Source: Brugia malayi (lineage: Eukaryota; Nematoda; Chromadorea; Rhabditida; Onchocercidae). From it: DNA of 64,000 nucleotides. Every line of letters starts with the position of its first letter. Position 1 is the first letter of the stretch. Shown here one piece after another: positions 1 to 18,596 of the stretch. The stretch is from assembly GCF_000002995.4 (NCBI RefSeq), contig NW_025062478.1, positions 6,982,001-7,046,000 of the forward strand. The letters run 5' to 3'. A program made the position numbers and the translations under genes. The notes under the pieces are model-generated. The model saw only the letters and a list, made by a program, of their open reading frames with translations, was not told the origin of the DNA and made no database searches.

Positions 1-1135
1 CTTTGTAGGCTTTTTTAAATTGTGCATACATATAATAACGTGTGAAGCTTTATATTTCGAGTTTCTTTTAACTGTCATAAGATTATTTTATTACGATGAA
101 AGAAGTGATGCTTAATCAGATCACTTTCGTTTATCTCTGCTGTTTTATTTTCCTTCAGAAGTTGAAATATAGTTAATGATCTTAGGTCCGCTGTGCCTTG
201 TTAATTCATGTTTTCTGACTGCATAAGGCTTTTTTATAGACTGCAAAAAACTTCACCTTTTGTCGTATTATTTAAATATACTTCTGATTTCGTAATGAAT
301 TATTTTCGATATAGGCGTTATGAATGTGGATGATGTTGAAATGTTATGGATGGCAATCGGTTTCACTGTGCTTTCGTGATGGTGATATTGTTAATGGATC
401 GCAGTGGTCATGAGCTATAGATGGACGCAGTGCAGCATTTTCAAATTTATATTCATCTTAAAACAAAACTCCTTTTGCCTAAAAAATGTCGTTCGGTATT
501 GTCATCGTAATGAAAACAGTTCTTATGTCTGTTAACTTTTCTATTTCCTTTTAATAAATAAAAATTTTTGAATAACCAGGAATTGTTTGTGTTTTTATGA
601 AACATTTCAGCGCGTTAAATTGTATTTGGAGGTGAGCATTTTTTTTTTTTTTTTTTTTGTTAATTTTGGTCGCAGTTGTTTTATGTTTATTTTGTTTCTA
701 TTTCTAATCCAGAAGTGTCACATAAAATTTTAATGTCACGAAATGCTATAAAGGTGATAAGATCTTCACCAGTTAAGTTCTTTAAATTGTTTGTAGATTA
801 ATTTTGATGGCCTTAATGTATGGTAGCCTAATGATAGTCCTCAAGCACATATTCTTTTCTTCCATTGAGATTTTCGGGAAGTTTTTCCCTTCATTTGTAA
901 ATTCCAGATTTCTGAATTTTCCGTAAATTGTGTTCTGGAAGTTTCAGGAAATGTTACTGGCATCTCATTGTGATTTTTTTTTAGTTGTGAAATTTGACTT
1001 TGATAACTATTTAGAGTTGTATTAATACATTTCTAATACATTTCAGATTGAAATCATTGGTCAGCATAATAATGCAGCTAGCGAAGTATTCATCTCCATA
1101 CGGGTTTCTTGTACACAAAATCCTTCGATGTGTTG
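1..1135. other. No gene recognised
   Basis: AT-rich sequence with a T homopolymer near 640-658. No convincing open frame with splice signals on either strand. It could be intron or intergenic sequence of a gene lying to the left. Confidence 0.5.
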
Positions 1136-1259
1136 TTACGCTTGTTGTCTTTCGGCACTGATCTCAGCAGCTTTGGAACTGTCAATTGTTAAATTTTTGT
1201 TGTGCCTTCGACATTCAATTATAGTACAATGGAACTTTTTTTCTGGCCAAGTTGTTAGA
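1136..1259 (-). CDS. Candidate terminal exon, unknown protein
   Basis: On the minus strand an open frame of 40 codons follows a CAG acceptor at about 1260-1262 and ends in TAA at 1136-1138. The residues are mixed and polar (a Trp-Pro-Glu start, then Arg/His/Lys-rich, ending Glu-Arg-Gln-Gln-Ala), unlike the Phe/Leu/Ile/Lys-rich frames that AT-rich non-coding DNA gives. The acceptor leaves phase 2, so an upstream exon is required and was not found. The patch is GC-richer than its flanks, which alone can open frames, so this is tentative. A shorter Met-initiated frame also exists on the opposite strand. Confidence 0.2.
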
Positions 1260-4200
1260 CTGCGTGTTATATTTTATTTTGTTAATTTGTAGATTTCTGC
1301 ATTTTTAAATAAATATACTTAATTGGCGTAGTTTGGCATGAGTTTTTTCAGATAGTCTATATAACGTTCAGTTTCATTTTCTCCCCGTTAGAATTTGAGT
1401 ACTATTGGTGTTTTTATATTTGAAGCTAAGGTTAAGAATCGAACGAAGAGGAGATTAGTGCTTGATTTACTATTAAAATTGCAGATAAGAGTATATAGTA
1501 ACGTTACTTTACTGCAAGTAAGTAGGACATGCACTAAACTTGGAATATGAACATAGTTTTGGCTAAAGCTGCTATGGAACTGAAATTTTTTATGCACATA
1601 AAAATTTATTGCTCATAAAATAGTTCGTACATGAATTCCTTACACTACGGCTATGTTTAACTACATGCCAGAACTTCATTGTATAAATTGGCAATGAACT
1701 GCACTGCAATACCTATAATTCGCTTTCAAAATTTGAGGTTCAATATATATTTGATGAAACTAGTCTTTAACGATGAACGTACAGTATGCAGACAGAAATA
1801 CAATGAATAATAATTGAAATAATTTTAGACTGAAACCAGTATAATTGCTAGTGTGTTGCAGTGAGTGGAATAGAAAATCTCTGTGTTGCTGGGTATATTT
1901 GAAATGCTGTAACATCAGTGGACCAAAAAGCCTCAAAAATAGCGTCCGAAGTGACCTTGATTTCGATGAGAGTGCTTCTAATTGAGCCTACTAGTCTAAT
2001 CCTTGCACGCTGCTTATCATGCATGCGTCAATATCCCATAATTCATTAATTTTTCGACAGCTGTCTTTATAGTTCTTTCAATGTTATTTCAACTTTCAAG
2101 GTTCTCCTCTCAAGCTCCAATGTGATAGGTGTACATGAAATTATATTGCATGAGTTATCAGACATGAGTCTCAATTTCCCACATCACTTGTTTGTTCTGG
2201 TAAATAGGAAAAATTATTTAGATTTTTCAATGGAAATAAATTATTGGCAATAATAACTGGAAAATGTTGGAATGAATCATCGGGAAGTAGCTTTAAATTA
2301 TCTTTAAATAACTGTTGACTGAAAGGACAATGTTCAATTTGTGATTCGTGAATTTAATTAACATGTATATCCATCATTAAGAGAGGGCAAGAAGAAAATT
2401 TAGGTGTCACATTTTATGTAAATGGTACTGAAAAAAACTTTCAGGTTATCAAAAAATTTGAAGAATGAGAAATTTTTTGGTATGGTATATACCATATATT
2501 CATACTCCATACTATACCATAATATATCTTTCTACTTTGTGTCTTTGTTCGAATTATAACCAATTAATGAGAATTGATTAAAGAACTGTGGGTGGGGTAT
2601 GCATTATTAAGACAGTGATAATGATAACCTGGAATCAGTGTTTGCTACGCCGACCAGCAATCACTGCTCTAATTTAAAATCTCAGTCATAAGCTATGTGC
2701 AGTCAGTCGTTCGTCAACCAAACTATTGACATTTCTACTGTCTACTCTTGCATATACGACGGCTGGTAGTTCTGTTTTTGCTGCTCTTGCAATCTTCTAA
2801 AGTAAAATTAGCCGTAGCATCGATAACATCAGCTGTCATCCTTATAATACAAAAATAATATCTGATTTGGGAAAAGGAGCCCTTATAACATTCCTTTTAA
2901 TGATAATTAATACTTAAAAAAGGAATTAGTGTACTGTTTAAAAATTTATGCCACAGCAATTTCGAAATTAATTTTTAAGATTTTAGACTGATGAATGCAA
3001 ATGGCAAAAAATATCGCTATTTTTAAATTACACTTATTAAAAAGAAATTCCTATTTCAAAGTCCGGAAATTTGATAGGATATAACCTCTGGTCATATTTT
3101 ACAACAACACTTGTTCCTTCACAGTACGAAAGTTGAAGCTACACAATTATATTTTCAGTGAGGGTAAATTTTTCATCAGACATCGAAATCAAACGAACTT
3201 CGCTGCAATGAAATCGAAAGAGCCTCCTCCCGTTTCAATTTACTCTCGCGGCTCTATTGTGACGAACAATGCATTGAAATATGAATTAACTTTGAAATGG
3301 ACAGGACAGAATGGTGATTATTTCCAGTCCTGTCTCGATGTTCCTCACATTTCCCTTTCTGTACCTTTTTTCACAGTTAAACAAACTGCCTTCCCTTTAA
3401 AAAAACCCACAGTCGTGCTGCGATATTTATTGAATTACAGCCACCAATTATTCTATTCTGCTTTTTTATTTCATCTTCTCCTTCAGTTTACGAAATTAAA
3501 TTTCAACAAATTTATTTTCGTTTATTTTTTCTCAATCCTTCATCTAGTTTTTCTGTTCGGTTTTTGTTTCCGAGTGAATTCGCTGTTAGTTGCAATGAAT
3601 TTATCAAATTTTTGCAACATATTTACAATAAAAATTAGAACTTTTTAATTCCAATTATTTCTCAACTATTACTTCATTTAGTTCTCGTCATGAAACAATC
3701 AGTTTTGCGAGGCTTTTGACATATTTGCTAAAGAATTTTACCCCATTAACATGTTACGGCACCCACATTTTCGAAAAAATAAGTTTAGAATTATGATCAC
3801 TTCATTTTTATATTTCATTTATGGTGAACTAATCAGAAATTTAATCAGCGAGCAAACTAGAATAAATGATTAACACTCTAATTTCTTTCAAAGGGTTATG
3901 TCTGACCATGACCGAGATGTTGGGACAATCTTTTTTTCGCTTCCTTAATTAAAACTAATATTATTATAATATATAACAGTTCTCGCAGACGAAATCTAAA
4001 CATTTGGATTCTTCATTGAAGAATTTTTACTGAACACTGTGTACAATATATTGCAAAGCACATTGCACCAGTGACCTTGATGGACATTGATTAATATTGA
4101 TTGATCAGTGACATGAAGAAATTATAGAGATTATGTTTTCAAGAATTCCATCAAAATCATCCAAGTGTACTGTTTAATTAGAAGAAACACATTTTTTATT

Positions 4201-5690
4201 AAAATGTTTGCCTTTTGTGCTAGCATACATTGCTAATGCAGAAGAAAAATTTGAATTACGTTATTTAGCAATAATTTTTTTTTTTTTTTATTTAGCAAAA
4301 ACGTAAACTTATTTAGCAATAGCATTTTGTGGTTGAAAGAGACAATTTATGCACGAAAAAGTCATTGAAAAGCATTTAAATGTATGAACTTGAGTACTAA
4401 TTAATACATTAAATTTTGATTATTAACACTTAATTTTGTAATCCATTTGACTTCTTGTTCATTGCACCATTCATAAATTCCGTTCTACCATTATTTATTA
4501 GTTTTCATTCGATTTTATTTATTATCCAAAGTTTATAGGGTAGTTGCTTGTAGAAAAGCATCTTCCAGGTCAAAGATTTGACAAATGATACAAATAAATT
4601 AGAAATACTGATATTCTCCTAAAGATTCTCCTAAAAGACTAAATTCAGTAGCAGCATGAATTGAATTTTAATTTATATAGCTTTGAACACTATCGCCTAA
4701 GCTACTAAAGAGCAGATGTGAAAAAGAATCAATCAATTCAAAAGATTCATTAGCTTTCGATGGCATTGTACAAGTTGTGCTTATCGAAAACCATTTTAGT
4801 GCAATCTGTCAAACTTTCTTGTTAGTGCAGCTGCTTCTGAGAATCACGAAATGAACAGATGGCTGTATTGGACGAACAGATGAAAACATTTCTCGAAACT
4901 GCTCAACTTTCAAATGTTTACTTCTTGAAGCCTGATACTTTTAATTGACCAACACACATGCCTTTCTAGCAATTTGTTATTCGGTTATCCTCACGAATTT
5001 ATAATCAATATCGGAATGTATATAATGTGCAATCTGGCAAAACGGAAAAGCGAAAAGGAAAAAATAATAAATTGACATGTACGACGGATTGTTAGTTAAA
5101 AAGAAATTTTTTTAAAGCAATGAAAATGTTCGAGAAAAAAAAAACATTCGTTGTTTGACAAACAAACAGCTTCTCATCAACCTTTCAGCTGTGCTCCAAA
5201 CCAATGTAAGTATATTAGCATCTATGCCATCCATATTACTGTTTTACATTTTCCAACATTAGTAATTTTCTTTTTTTATATCACAATACACTTAAATTCA
5301 AGGATTCGAGAATTATTGGCAGAAAGTTAGCTAATGACCTGAGATGAATTAATTGTTTAATGCAGTGGAAGAGACATGTCAAACAAATCAGCAATACTCG
5401 CGAACTTCTGGAATAGTTTACAAAGTCTAAATTACTTATTCAATGAGAACACATCAAATATAATTACCTGAATAATAATTAAAAATTTCATTTATATGAA
5501 ACACCGCTTTATCATAGAAATTATTGTTTAGTAAAATAACATTTCCACAGTTTAGAATGGTACCAACGGTCCAATGACACTAATGATACCTTTAGGATAA
5601 CTGTGAAAGAGTAAATGATTTAAAAACAAGTTAGCGGAGCAATTAAATTTCCTAGTCATCATCATCACTTATTAAAAACAATTAACATTA
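1260..5690. other. Non-coding stretch
   Basis: Long AT-rich stretch. It includes a 16-bp perfect palindrome at 2481-2496. The longest open frame (3133-3648, +) has no ATG at its start and turns into Phe/Leu-rich sequence after about 70 codons. Its first half, near 3208-3340, is GC-richer and could hold an exon, but no splice partner was found. Confidence 0.45.
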
Positions 5691-5791
5691 TCTAACCTAT
5701 TAACCTTAAATAGACTTTATCTGACCATCAACAACGATTACAGTAAATCACTGATGTTCAGATGAAGTCTATTAGAGGTTAAGAGGTTAGA
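5691..5791. other. Long hairpin, 40-bp stem and 21-nt loop
   Basis: The arms 5691-5730 and 5752-5791 are reverse complements over 40 bases with five mismatches, at arm positions 9, 17, 18, 28 and 35. They are separated by a 21-base loop. Size, imperfect pairing and loop length fit a metazoan pre-miRNA foldback. A short palindromic MITE remnant would look the same. No flanking target-site duplication was evident. Transcription and strand are unknown. Confidence 0.5.
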
Positions 5792-7771
5792 TGGACTTTT
5801 GATTTAGAAGAAATGTGTGCCGCAAACTGCTATCAATCTGCTGTCACGAAATATTGGAATAGATAGAGCAACCTGAGGATTTGCTCAGGAATAAACAATA
5901 GCATCTCAGTAGCATGAACTTTATTCCTGATTAGTCTTTGATCTTACAGAATCCTTTATGATCAATTTAAAATATTTACTCCCTCTAACTCTTCTCTTGA
6001 TTTGGTTCACTTGAAAATCTTCCTCGTAATTAAAGATTAATCAAAATTGCGAACATACAATGTAATATAGATTCATTTATTATTTTAAGTGGTGGAAGAT
6101 GGAGAATCTCATATGTGTCTGATCAGATTTTAATCACTATATTCAGGTTTATTTCGTTGTTCTCAATAAATACACTCTTCTCATCCAGATACCTTCTTTT
6201 TCCATATTTAATTCTTTCTTTCAGGATTTTCAAATAACTAAAACTCTGAAGGACTGAACTTATCCATAGTGATATCAAATGATCCATTAAAATAATAAAC
6301 TAACTCACTTGAATATTATGCCAAAATACTATGTAGACAATAATAAAAGTAATTGCGAAAAAAGCATTCGATAATGCAATAATAATGATAAAAATCACTG
6401 TTTACTGGTCTAATCTAATAATGTGGCCAATGCTTTTCATATGCGAATTATTTCATTTTAGCCTATTTAACCTAATATTTTGTTTGACTACATAATGGAG
6501 AGAAAGTAAATTTCTTAGACTCAGAAAATCTAGTAATGCAATGGATAATCATAAACAGCGATTATTTTATCAGTTCGATAAACTCGTTCCCTTTTAGCAG
6601 TAATTTAATCTGTCGCGAATTTATCAATTGGACAATAATTTTGACTTTCGTACAAATGTATTTTATTTCTTCATGCTGGTCGTCTTCCTCTGTCTATTTC
6701 TTCTTCTTTTTACATATAACTTTTGTGGCATCATATTGCTGAATAATTGTTTTTTATTTTCAGCTAAATTTACATTAGATTCTATATATTTCTTTTCATA
6801 TATTTCTACTTCTTTTTTTGAATCTGGTAATGCATTTGATAATCACAAAATCGATTATTTTATCAGTTAGATGATTTTTTTCACATATTTCTATTTTCGA
6901 AGAAAAAATTATCTCCAAAGACATCTTCCACTTCAAAAATTCTTTTAAAGCATGTATTCTTCCTGCACTCTTTTCTTTCTTACTTTTCACTTTTGAACTT
7001 CAAGAATTCTCAAATCTGATAGTACATGTTAAATTTCTATATTATAACTTTAAGATGTACTGTTTAGTTCATTGCTTTGAAAATAATCTCAAATCAATCA
7101 CTTATAGACTGCACAAGTGCAATACGACTGATTCATTTATTTGCTTTTTTTTTGCAGTACTAAGCTAAGAGATAGAAAAAGAAAACCGATATTGATGATT
7201 TCTTCCAACGGAAAATTGGAATTTATTTACTGAAATGAATTAATAAAATGAAATTTTGCTCTCTAAAGGAAAGACATTATTCACCAATTTTCCAGTGCAT
7301 AAATAAATCTTTTTTATAACGTTACGAATGAAATTATTGCTCGCTTGAATTTATTTTGCAAACATTTCCCTATTTCATTAATGACATATATGTTATTGCA
7401 AGAATTTAGCACTTGATATAGTTTAGCGTTCAATCTTAGCAAATTTTAATTTAATAAGATATGGCTTTGTCCCAGGTTTGCTAGGATCGATTTAAATTGA
7501 GCATTTAGAGATAGAAAAATATTAATGTAGAAAAAAATATTCTTTTGGAAACGCAGATAACTGCGTTACATTATACCCAGATGCTAGATATACAAATTGA
7601 GAAATGCTGTGTCATCATGACGACATTTATCTTTGAATTTCCAAATTGGGTATTTGAGGACACAGTGGAAGTTAGCGATTATGTGGAGTGACAGGAAATG
7701 TACACAAAAATGTTTCCCTTCCTGCTTAATTCTGTTTCTATATCTATCTATTCGTTTGCTTTTCTCGTTAG
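5792..7771. other. Non-coding stretch
   Basis: AT-rich. Open frames at 6536-6990 are Phe/Leu/Ser-rich and overlap on both strands, as expected by chance. Nothing is supported. Confidence 0.5.
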
Positions 7772-7934
7772 AATTGGGAGGCAAAATGAACGGAATGAAT
7801 GTTTGGAGAAAGGCGTAAAAGACGAATACAGCAAGCAGCTGATCGACGCTTTTCTTACAATTTCCAGCTGTTCTATCGCTAGCTGTTCATTTCCGCCCAA
7901 CAGGAAAAAGGCGCAAATTTGCCGTGAAATGTGA
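7772..7934 (+). CDS. Candidate terminal exon, unknown protein
   Basis: A strong pyrimidine tract ends in TTAG at 7768-7771. It is followed by a phase-2 exon that stays open for 54 codons to TGA at 7932-7934. The predicted peptide is polar, with Arg/Glu/Asn-rich sequence, then a Lys-Gln-Leu-Ile-Asp segment and a Ser/Cys-rich part. No family was recognised. The upstream exon was not identified. The open frame continues leftwards past the acceptor, but there it becomes Phe/Ser/Ile-rich and looks non-coding. Confidence 0.3.
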
Positions 7935-8143
7935 AAATATATAACGCATGCTATGTCTGTTCATCTTCGAGGCTCAAATCTCTCTTCTTTTCTTCAATAT
8001 CATTCCCCGAAATCAGTTTCGTAATACCCACCCACTCCATTTTTTGATTTCAAACAAATTTCTGCTCGCACTTCCTCCTCCTTTCCACTTCTCCATCCTT
8101 CTTCACTCTTATCTTACTAACCAACTTAGTACAAATTGTAATA

Positions 8144-8194
8144 ACACATACACATACATACATATATATATATATATACAGTGTATGTGTGTAT
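8144..8194. repeat. ACAT/AT/GT microsatellite
   Basis: ACACAT and CATA units pass into a TA run and then into TGTG units. This is a compound, partly self-complementary simple repeat. Confidence 0.9.
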
Positions 8195-8336
8195 GAGCGT
8201 CTGATATCTCAACAATATCATCCATATGCATCCACGTCCCTACACCCTTCCTGATCCCTGTTTGTACCACAAGACTATCTATCTTCTTGAATCTGTGCCT
8301 TGTTAATTTTTATTCTTTGCTTCTTGTGTTCGATAC

Positions 8337-8486
8337 ATGTCAGTAGAAACTCTTAGAAGGAATATTTTATTAAGCGTTTCACCAGAACTTGAAGTTGAGA
8401 AACTTGGTGACTCATCTCATTTCTTCGCATCAGATAGCGGACAACCCATCGTAGTGAACATGCAAACACACGGCGTGTTAAAATAG
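8337..8486 (+). CDS. Candidate 49-residue ORF or first exon
   Basis: An ATG at 8337 opens a 49-codon frame to TAG at 8484-8486. The composition is coding-like (Ser-Pro-Glu-Leu-Glu-Val-Glu-Lys, then Ser-Asp-Ser-Gly-Gln-Pro) and differs clearly from the surrounding AT-rich sequence. A donor-like GT within the CAC-GGC-GTG codons (about 8474) would make this the first exon of a longer gene. No downstream exon was traced. It lies 400 bases after the 7772-7934 exon on the same strand. Confidence 0.3.
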   Translation: MSVETLRRNILLSVSPELEVEKLGDSSHFFASDSGQPIVVNMQTHGVLK

Positions 8487-9156
8487 TGTCGTAGAATGTA
8501 TTGACTGTCAGATATTTTATTTGCCTCAAACTTCGATATTTAAACCAAACAAATCAACATCAACGCTAAAATCAAGATTATATCAACGCACAACGCATGG
8601 AAAACGTTTCCATGAATGTAAAACAAAGAAGTGTAACAAAAGAGGATTTAGGAAGCATTTCCATGATGTAAAGCAAGGATTGGTAATTTAAATGTTTCTT
8701 TTACGACAAATAGGTATGAAAAAAAGACCACTTGAGATTGAACACCAGATTTGAAATGCTTAAATGATCAATATGACAATAAGCCGCTTTCTTATTAACT
8801 TCTTACACTGACTGTTGTTTGAAATTCTGTTGACAGCTCTTTATGCAACCATTACCTCAGGTGACACGTCAACTGCTCATCTTCATTTTCTTTTATTGAT
8901 GTCTGTGTATGTTTGTATATGCTTTTGCATGATATTTCTTTCGTTCTTATTTGCATCCATTACCGCATAACGAGTTTTACCTAATTAAACTCAATCGATT
9001 CATTCATAACTTAATCACGTTGTCCATTCTGTTAATTATCCAAGAGTTAAATTATTTATGTCACAAAAAATTCTTATTTTCGGACAAACTCTGACCCCAG
9101 CATATTATTATATCATATCACTAGAATGACCCTTTCCCATTCATCCATTTGTTGTC

Positions 9157-9423
9157 TTATGCACTCTCTCTACCTGTTTTACGTGGTAAGTTTATGCTTA
9201 AATGTTTCGAGCAATATTTCAGGAACAAATGCGGAACAACTCCGTCTATGCACACTTCTAATGGACATTCATTTCGGTCAAAACTTTTTTCCTCATTCAT
9301 GACGATGCTTTCATCTGAATTAAATGTTTCGTCGAAAAAGCCGTCTTTCTCGCAAAGACGCAAGTTATCTCTGTAATTCACCTTTCTTATCCTATAGGTA
9401 GAAGGCAGCTTTTTGTTGTCCAT
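9157..9423 (-). CDS. Candidate 88-residue ORF or first exon
   Basis: The minus-strand frame runs from ATG at 9423 to TAA at 9157. The peptide starts Met-Asp-Asn-Lys-Lys, is rich in Asp/Glu/Lys/Arg, and has five cysteines (residues 24, 53, 58, 71 and one more in the same stretch by eye). It has no hydrophobic helix. A donor-like GTAGAG follows the Arg-Lys-Thr codons near 9181, so the last few codons may be intron. The opposite-strand open frame here (9149-9376) looks like its shadow. No family recognised. Confidence 0.3.
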   Translation of the reverse strand: MDNKKLPSTYRIRKVNYRDNLRLCEKDGFFDETFNSDESIVMNEEKSFDRNECPLEVCIDGVVPHLFLKYCSKHLSINLPRKTGRESA

Positions 9424-10575
9424 CTTACAATGATCGTTAACTAATATTATGATTTAATAAGTCTGTAGTTGCTGGTGGAGAAGGACATGGAGTAAAAAGT
9501 GATTGTGGCTTAGAAGAGAGTAGCAAAATTGAAGTCATTTTTTGGGATAAAGAATAACTAGAGAGGATAAGAGAGAAAAAAGAAGTGCAAAAAACCAACT
9601 ATTATCAAAATAACTAACTCATAAGCGCATTTACTAAACAAATTTATGTTATTTACATTTAGAAATAAAAGATATTTAATTGATAAGAAAGGAATTGAAC
9701 GAAGAATGACCCAATTGGTCAATGAAGCCGTGTAATGAAGTTATTGTTTGCACGGTGGTCATTGTGTTTTATTTCTTTATCTTCAGCAAATATTATAAGA
9801 ATTGTTGTGGAAAGGTTATCTCTTGTTGTGGCCCAGTTAGGAAGAGGTTGAATTGTTGTTTGACAGAGTGTGTGCAAATAGTAGAAGACTAATAAAGATG
9901 CAATGTAAAAGTTTAAAATATTATAAAAAGAGTTGGCTACTGAGTCTATGTTAGGTTAAAAATGACACGCAACGGACACTTTTCTCTCTTTTCAGATCCA
10001 AACAAAATTTATGTCCATTTGACGATATTTTAGCTTTTTTTTTGTCCATTTTGTTCGCTTATTCCTAGTTGTTTTACACAACAGTGTAATCAGTTCTAAA
10101 TTTCTTGAATTTGTTTCGGCTAATAACGATGCATAGTTTAAAAGAAAGAATAGATGATAAATTGGGATCAGATTTTTAGGTTAAAGTTGACTTGATATTG
10201 CATTCGTCTTCTCATCCTTTGTCCTTTTCATTTAAATGTTGATCTGTCATCAAGATTGACCTTCTGTTGTGCAACATTGTCAATGTTACCGCAATTATTA
10301 ACACAAGCCGAGACAATTATAAAACATAAATTTCATGTAGACAAGTCAAATGCGGGTCATGAAATGCATCATTCACGCACATGCCTTATTCAGATTGACC
10401 ACTTATTTTCATTTCTTGACTAATAAGGGCAATATTTCTATTTGTTGTTTCTTGTGAAGAAATTATGAGATGAATTTAAACGATGTCCTTCAATTACGTT
10501 CATTAATTAATTATCCATAAATGGATGCTAGCTAATCATAAAAGGAAGTGCAGCAAAGTTCAAACCGGAGACAAG
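9424..10575. other. Upstream region of atn-1
   Basis: AT-rich, with no other gene seen. It probably holds the promoter and 5' leader of atn-1. No convincing spliced-leader acceptor lies directly before the ATG; the AG at about 10548-10549 is weak. Confidence 0.4.
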
Positions 10576-16748
<6,173 letters not shown>

Positions 16749-18427
16749 ACTTCTCCTTCATTACGACAGAAGTTTATTTCTTCATTGCTCCGTGACTGTT
16801 TGTGATCATGAAAGGTGGGAATTGATTTGATGAACCACTTTACGTCAAAGTCAAAGGAGGTTCATCGCTTCCCATAAAATGTTTTCGCTTTGATGTCGTA
16901 CGGTGGAATATTCGTAAATTTTGCTCGCATACTTTTAAGTCTCACATCGGCTTTAGTTAACAAAAACAGATAGATGTTTTTGAAAGATAATTTACAGAAA
17001 AATTAATCATTTTGTTATGATATTGATTTCTTACATTTAATAATCTAACAATTCATAAAAATTTCTCGAAAAGACGAAGTTGCTGGAATTGTCGAGAAAA
17101 TTGAGTTGTTTCTTCTGTTTCCAGTTTACCAGTCGAATGATGTTTCAAAAATTTTCGAATTTTTCTGTCAATAAACAAACTAATTAAATCAACTACTCGT
17201 TTTCTTCTGTTTAAAATATGCATGATTGCAGTGAGAAATTATAAGATATTGCCAGATGCTTGTTGTGAAGTAAATAAATTATACTACTTTATTTGACGAT
17301 AAATAAAATTAACTTACTCGACGATACAAATTTCGGAATAACTATCCGAATTTGAAATTCTTTAGAAATATTTCTGCAACTTAAATCCTAATTTTTTGTG
17401 TTTTGATCACTTACTTTTTTGCTGTTCCGCGGCAGCTTATCAGCTTGAATACTAAAAAGAACCAAAGATAAATATTTTGTTATTTTAGAAATATTGCTTA
17501 TAAAACAGATTTTTTTTATCCATCTTTGAGCAAACAGGAAAAGTACATAGCTTTAAGTAACTATATTTTTAACGCTTATGAAATTTTCAAAGTTTCATTA
17601 CTGTTTAATATATAATTGAACTGTTTTTTTAATAAGGTCGTTCATTTTCAATTTTGCTGATGGTTTGTATAATGCATTATTGGACATTGTTTTACTAATC
17701 TTTTCTATCATGATAATATGACCTTGTCATTTAATCATGATGGGATATGATCGAAGCGAACCATTTCACTAATTTTTCCTAAATTCTAATGTTGCTATCT
17801 GAAATAGTGAGCAAGGAAAACGTTAGTTGGAAGTACAAAGGTAACGACACATCTATGTTAAGTTAATTAATAGTTTCGGTTGGCTCAGACTCTGCTGTTT
17901 ATTTAAAACAAGTTTTACATACTTGTGTGTGTATTTTAGTTACAAAAAGATGCATTATTAGTGATTTCGACCCATGATGTGAATAAAATTTTCAAATATT
18001 CTACTTATGAAATTCAATCGATGGTCTTAGTAGCTGCAACATTTGTCTGATTTTTCATAAACCTTTTTGTCCTTTTCGAAAAATAAACATTGCGCTTTGA
18101 GGTTTTAATAAGCTAAAAGTTAAAGGCAACGAAGCAAATTTTTATCAATACATCTATTTCCGTACTTAAAACAGATGAGAAGTCTTATAATATTCGCTCA
18201 GAAGTTACTTATATAACTCCAAAATTTGCAATTATCGAAAAACTGTAACTATAGAATATTAGTACTGGATTATCAAACTTCTATCATGAGAACTTGTATA
18301 CTCATTGTGTTTTATCAAAGTTTCATTAAGATATTTAACATGAAATACTCAATTCGGTCTGAAGATCATAAGAGTGAAGGAAGAAATACTGAAATTTAGT
18401 GAGAGCTTATTTGCTGAACATCTCTCT
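16749..18427. other. 3' flank of atn-1, no gene seen
   Basis: AT-rich. An AATAAA at about 17170-17175 could be a polyadenylation signal for atn-1. No supported exon on either strand. Confidence 0.45.
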
Positions 18428-18596
18428 CTATAAAACGAACATTGTATACAATTCCATTTGCAGACAAAGTTGATAGTTTTGCTGTGTTCTGTTGGTAAGG
18501 GCCTTGATGTGATGATGGAAAAGTGCGTTAATTCCTTCGAGGTCATCATTGTCTTTATCATCTTCATCGTTCTCGTCGTCATTGTCACTACTATCG
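18428..18596 (-). CDS. Candidate terminal exon, acidic protein
   Basis: The minus strand has a CACTAG acceptor directly above 18596 and 55 open codons to TAG at 18428. The peptide begins with a dense Asp/Asn/Glu tract of about 18 residues, then a Leu-Glu-Gly-Ile-Asn helix-like part with three His and many Gln. A second open, coding-like segment lies just upstream (about 18625-18700) in a different frame. The only in-phase donor between them would leave a gap of 28 bases, shorter than normal nematode introns. Either an exon boundary is misjudged or the gene is decayed. Acidic tails of this kind occur in many nuclear proteins, so no function is assigned. Confidence 0.3.

Noticed and set aside
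3133..3648. 171-codon frame on the + strand
   Set aside because: No ATG at its start, and the second half is Phe/Leu-rich as in translated AT-rich non-coding DNA; no splice partners. A small exon in the first half cannot be excluded.
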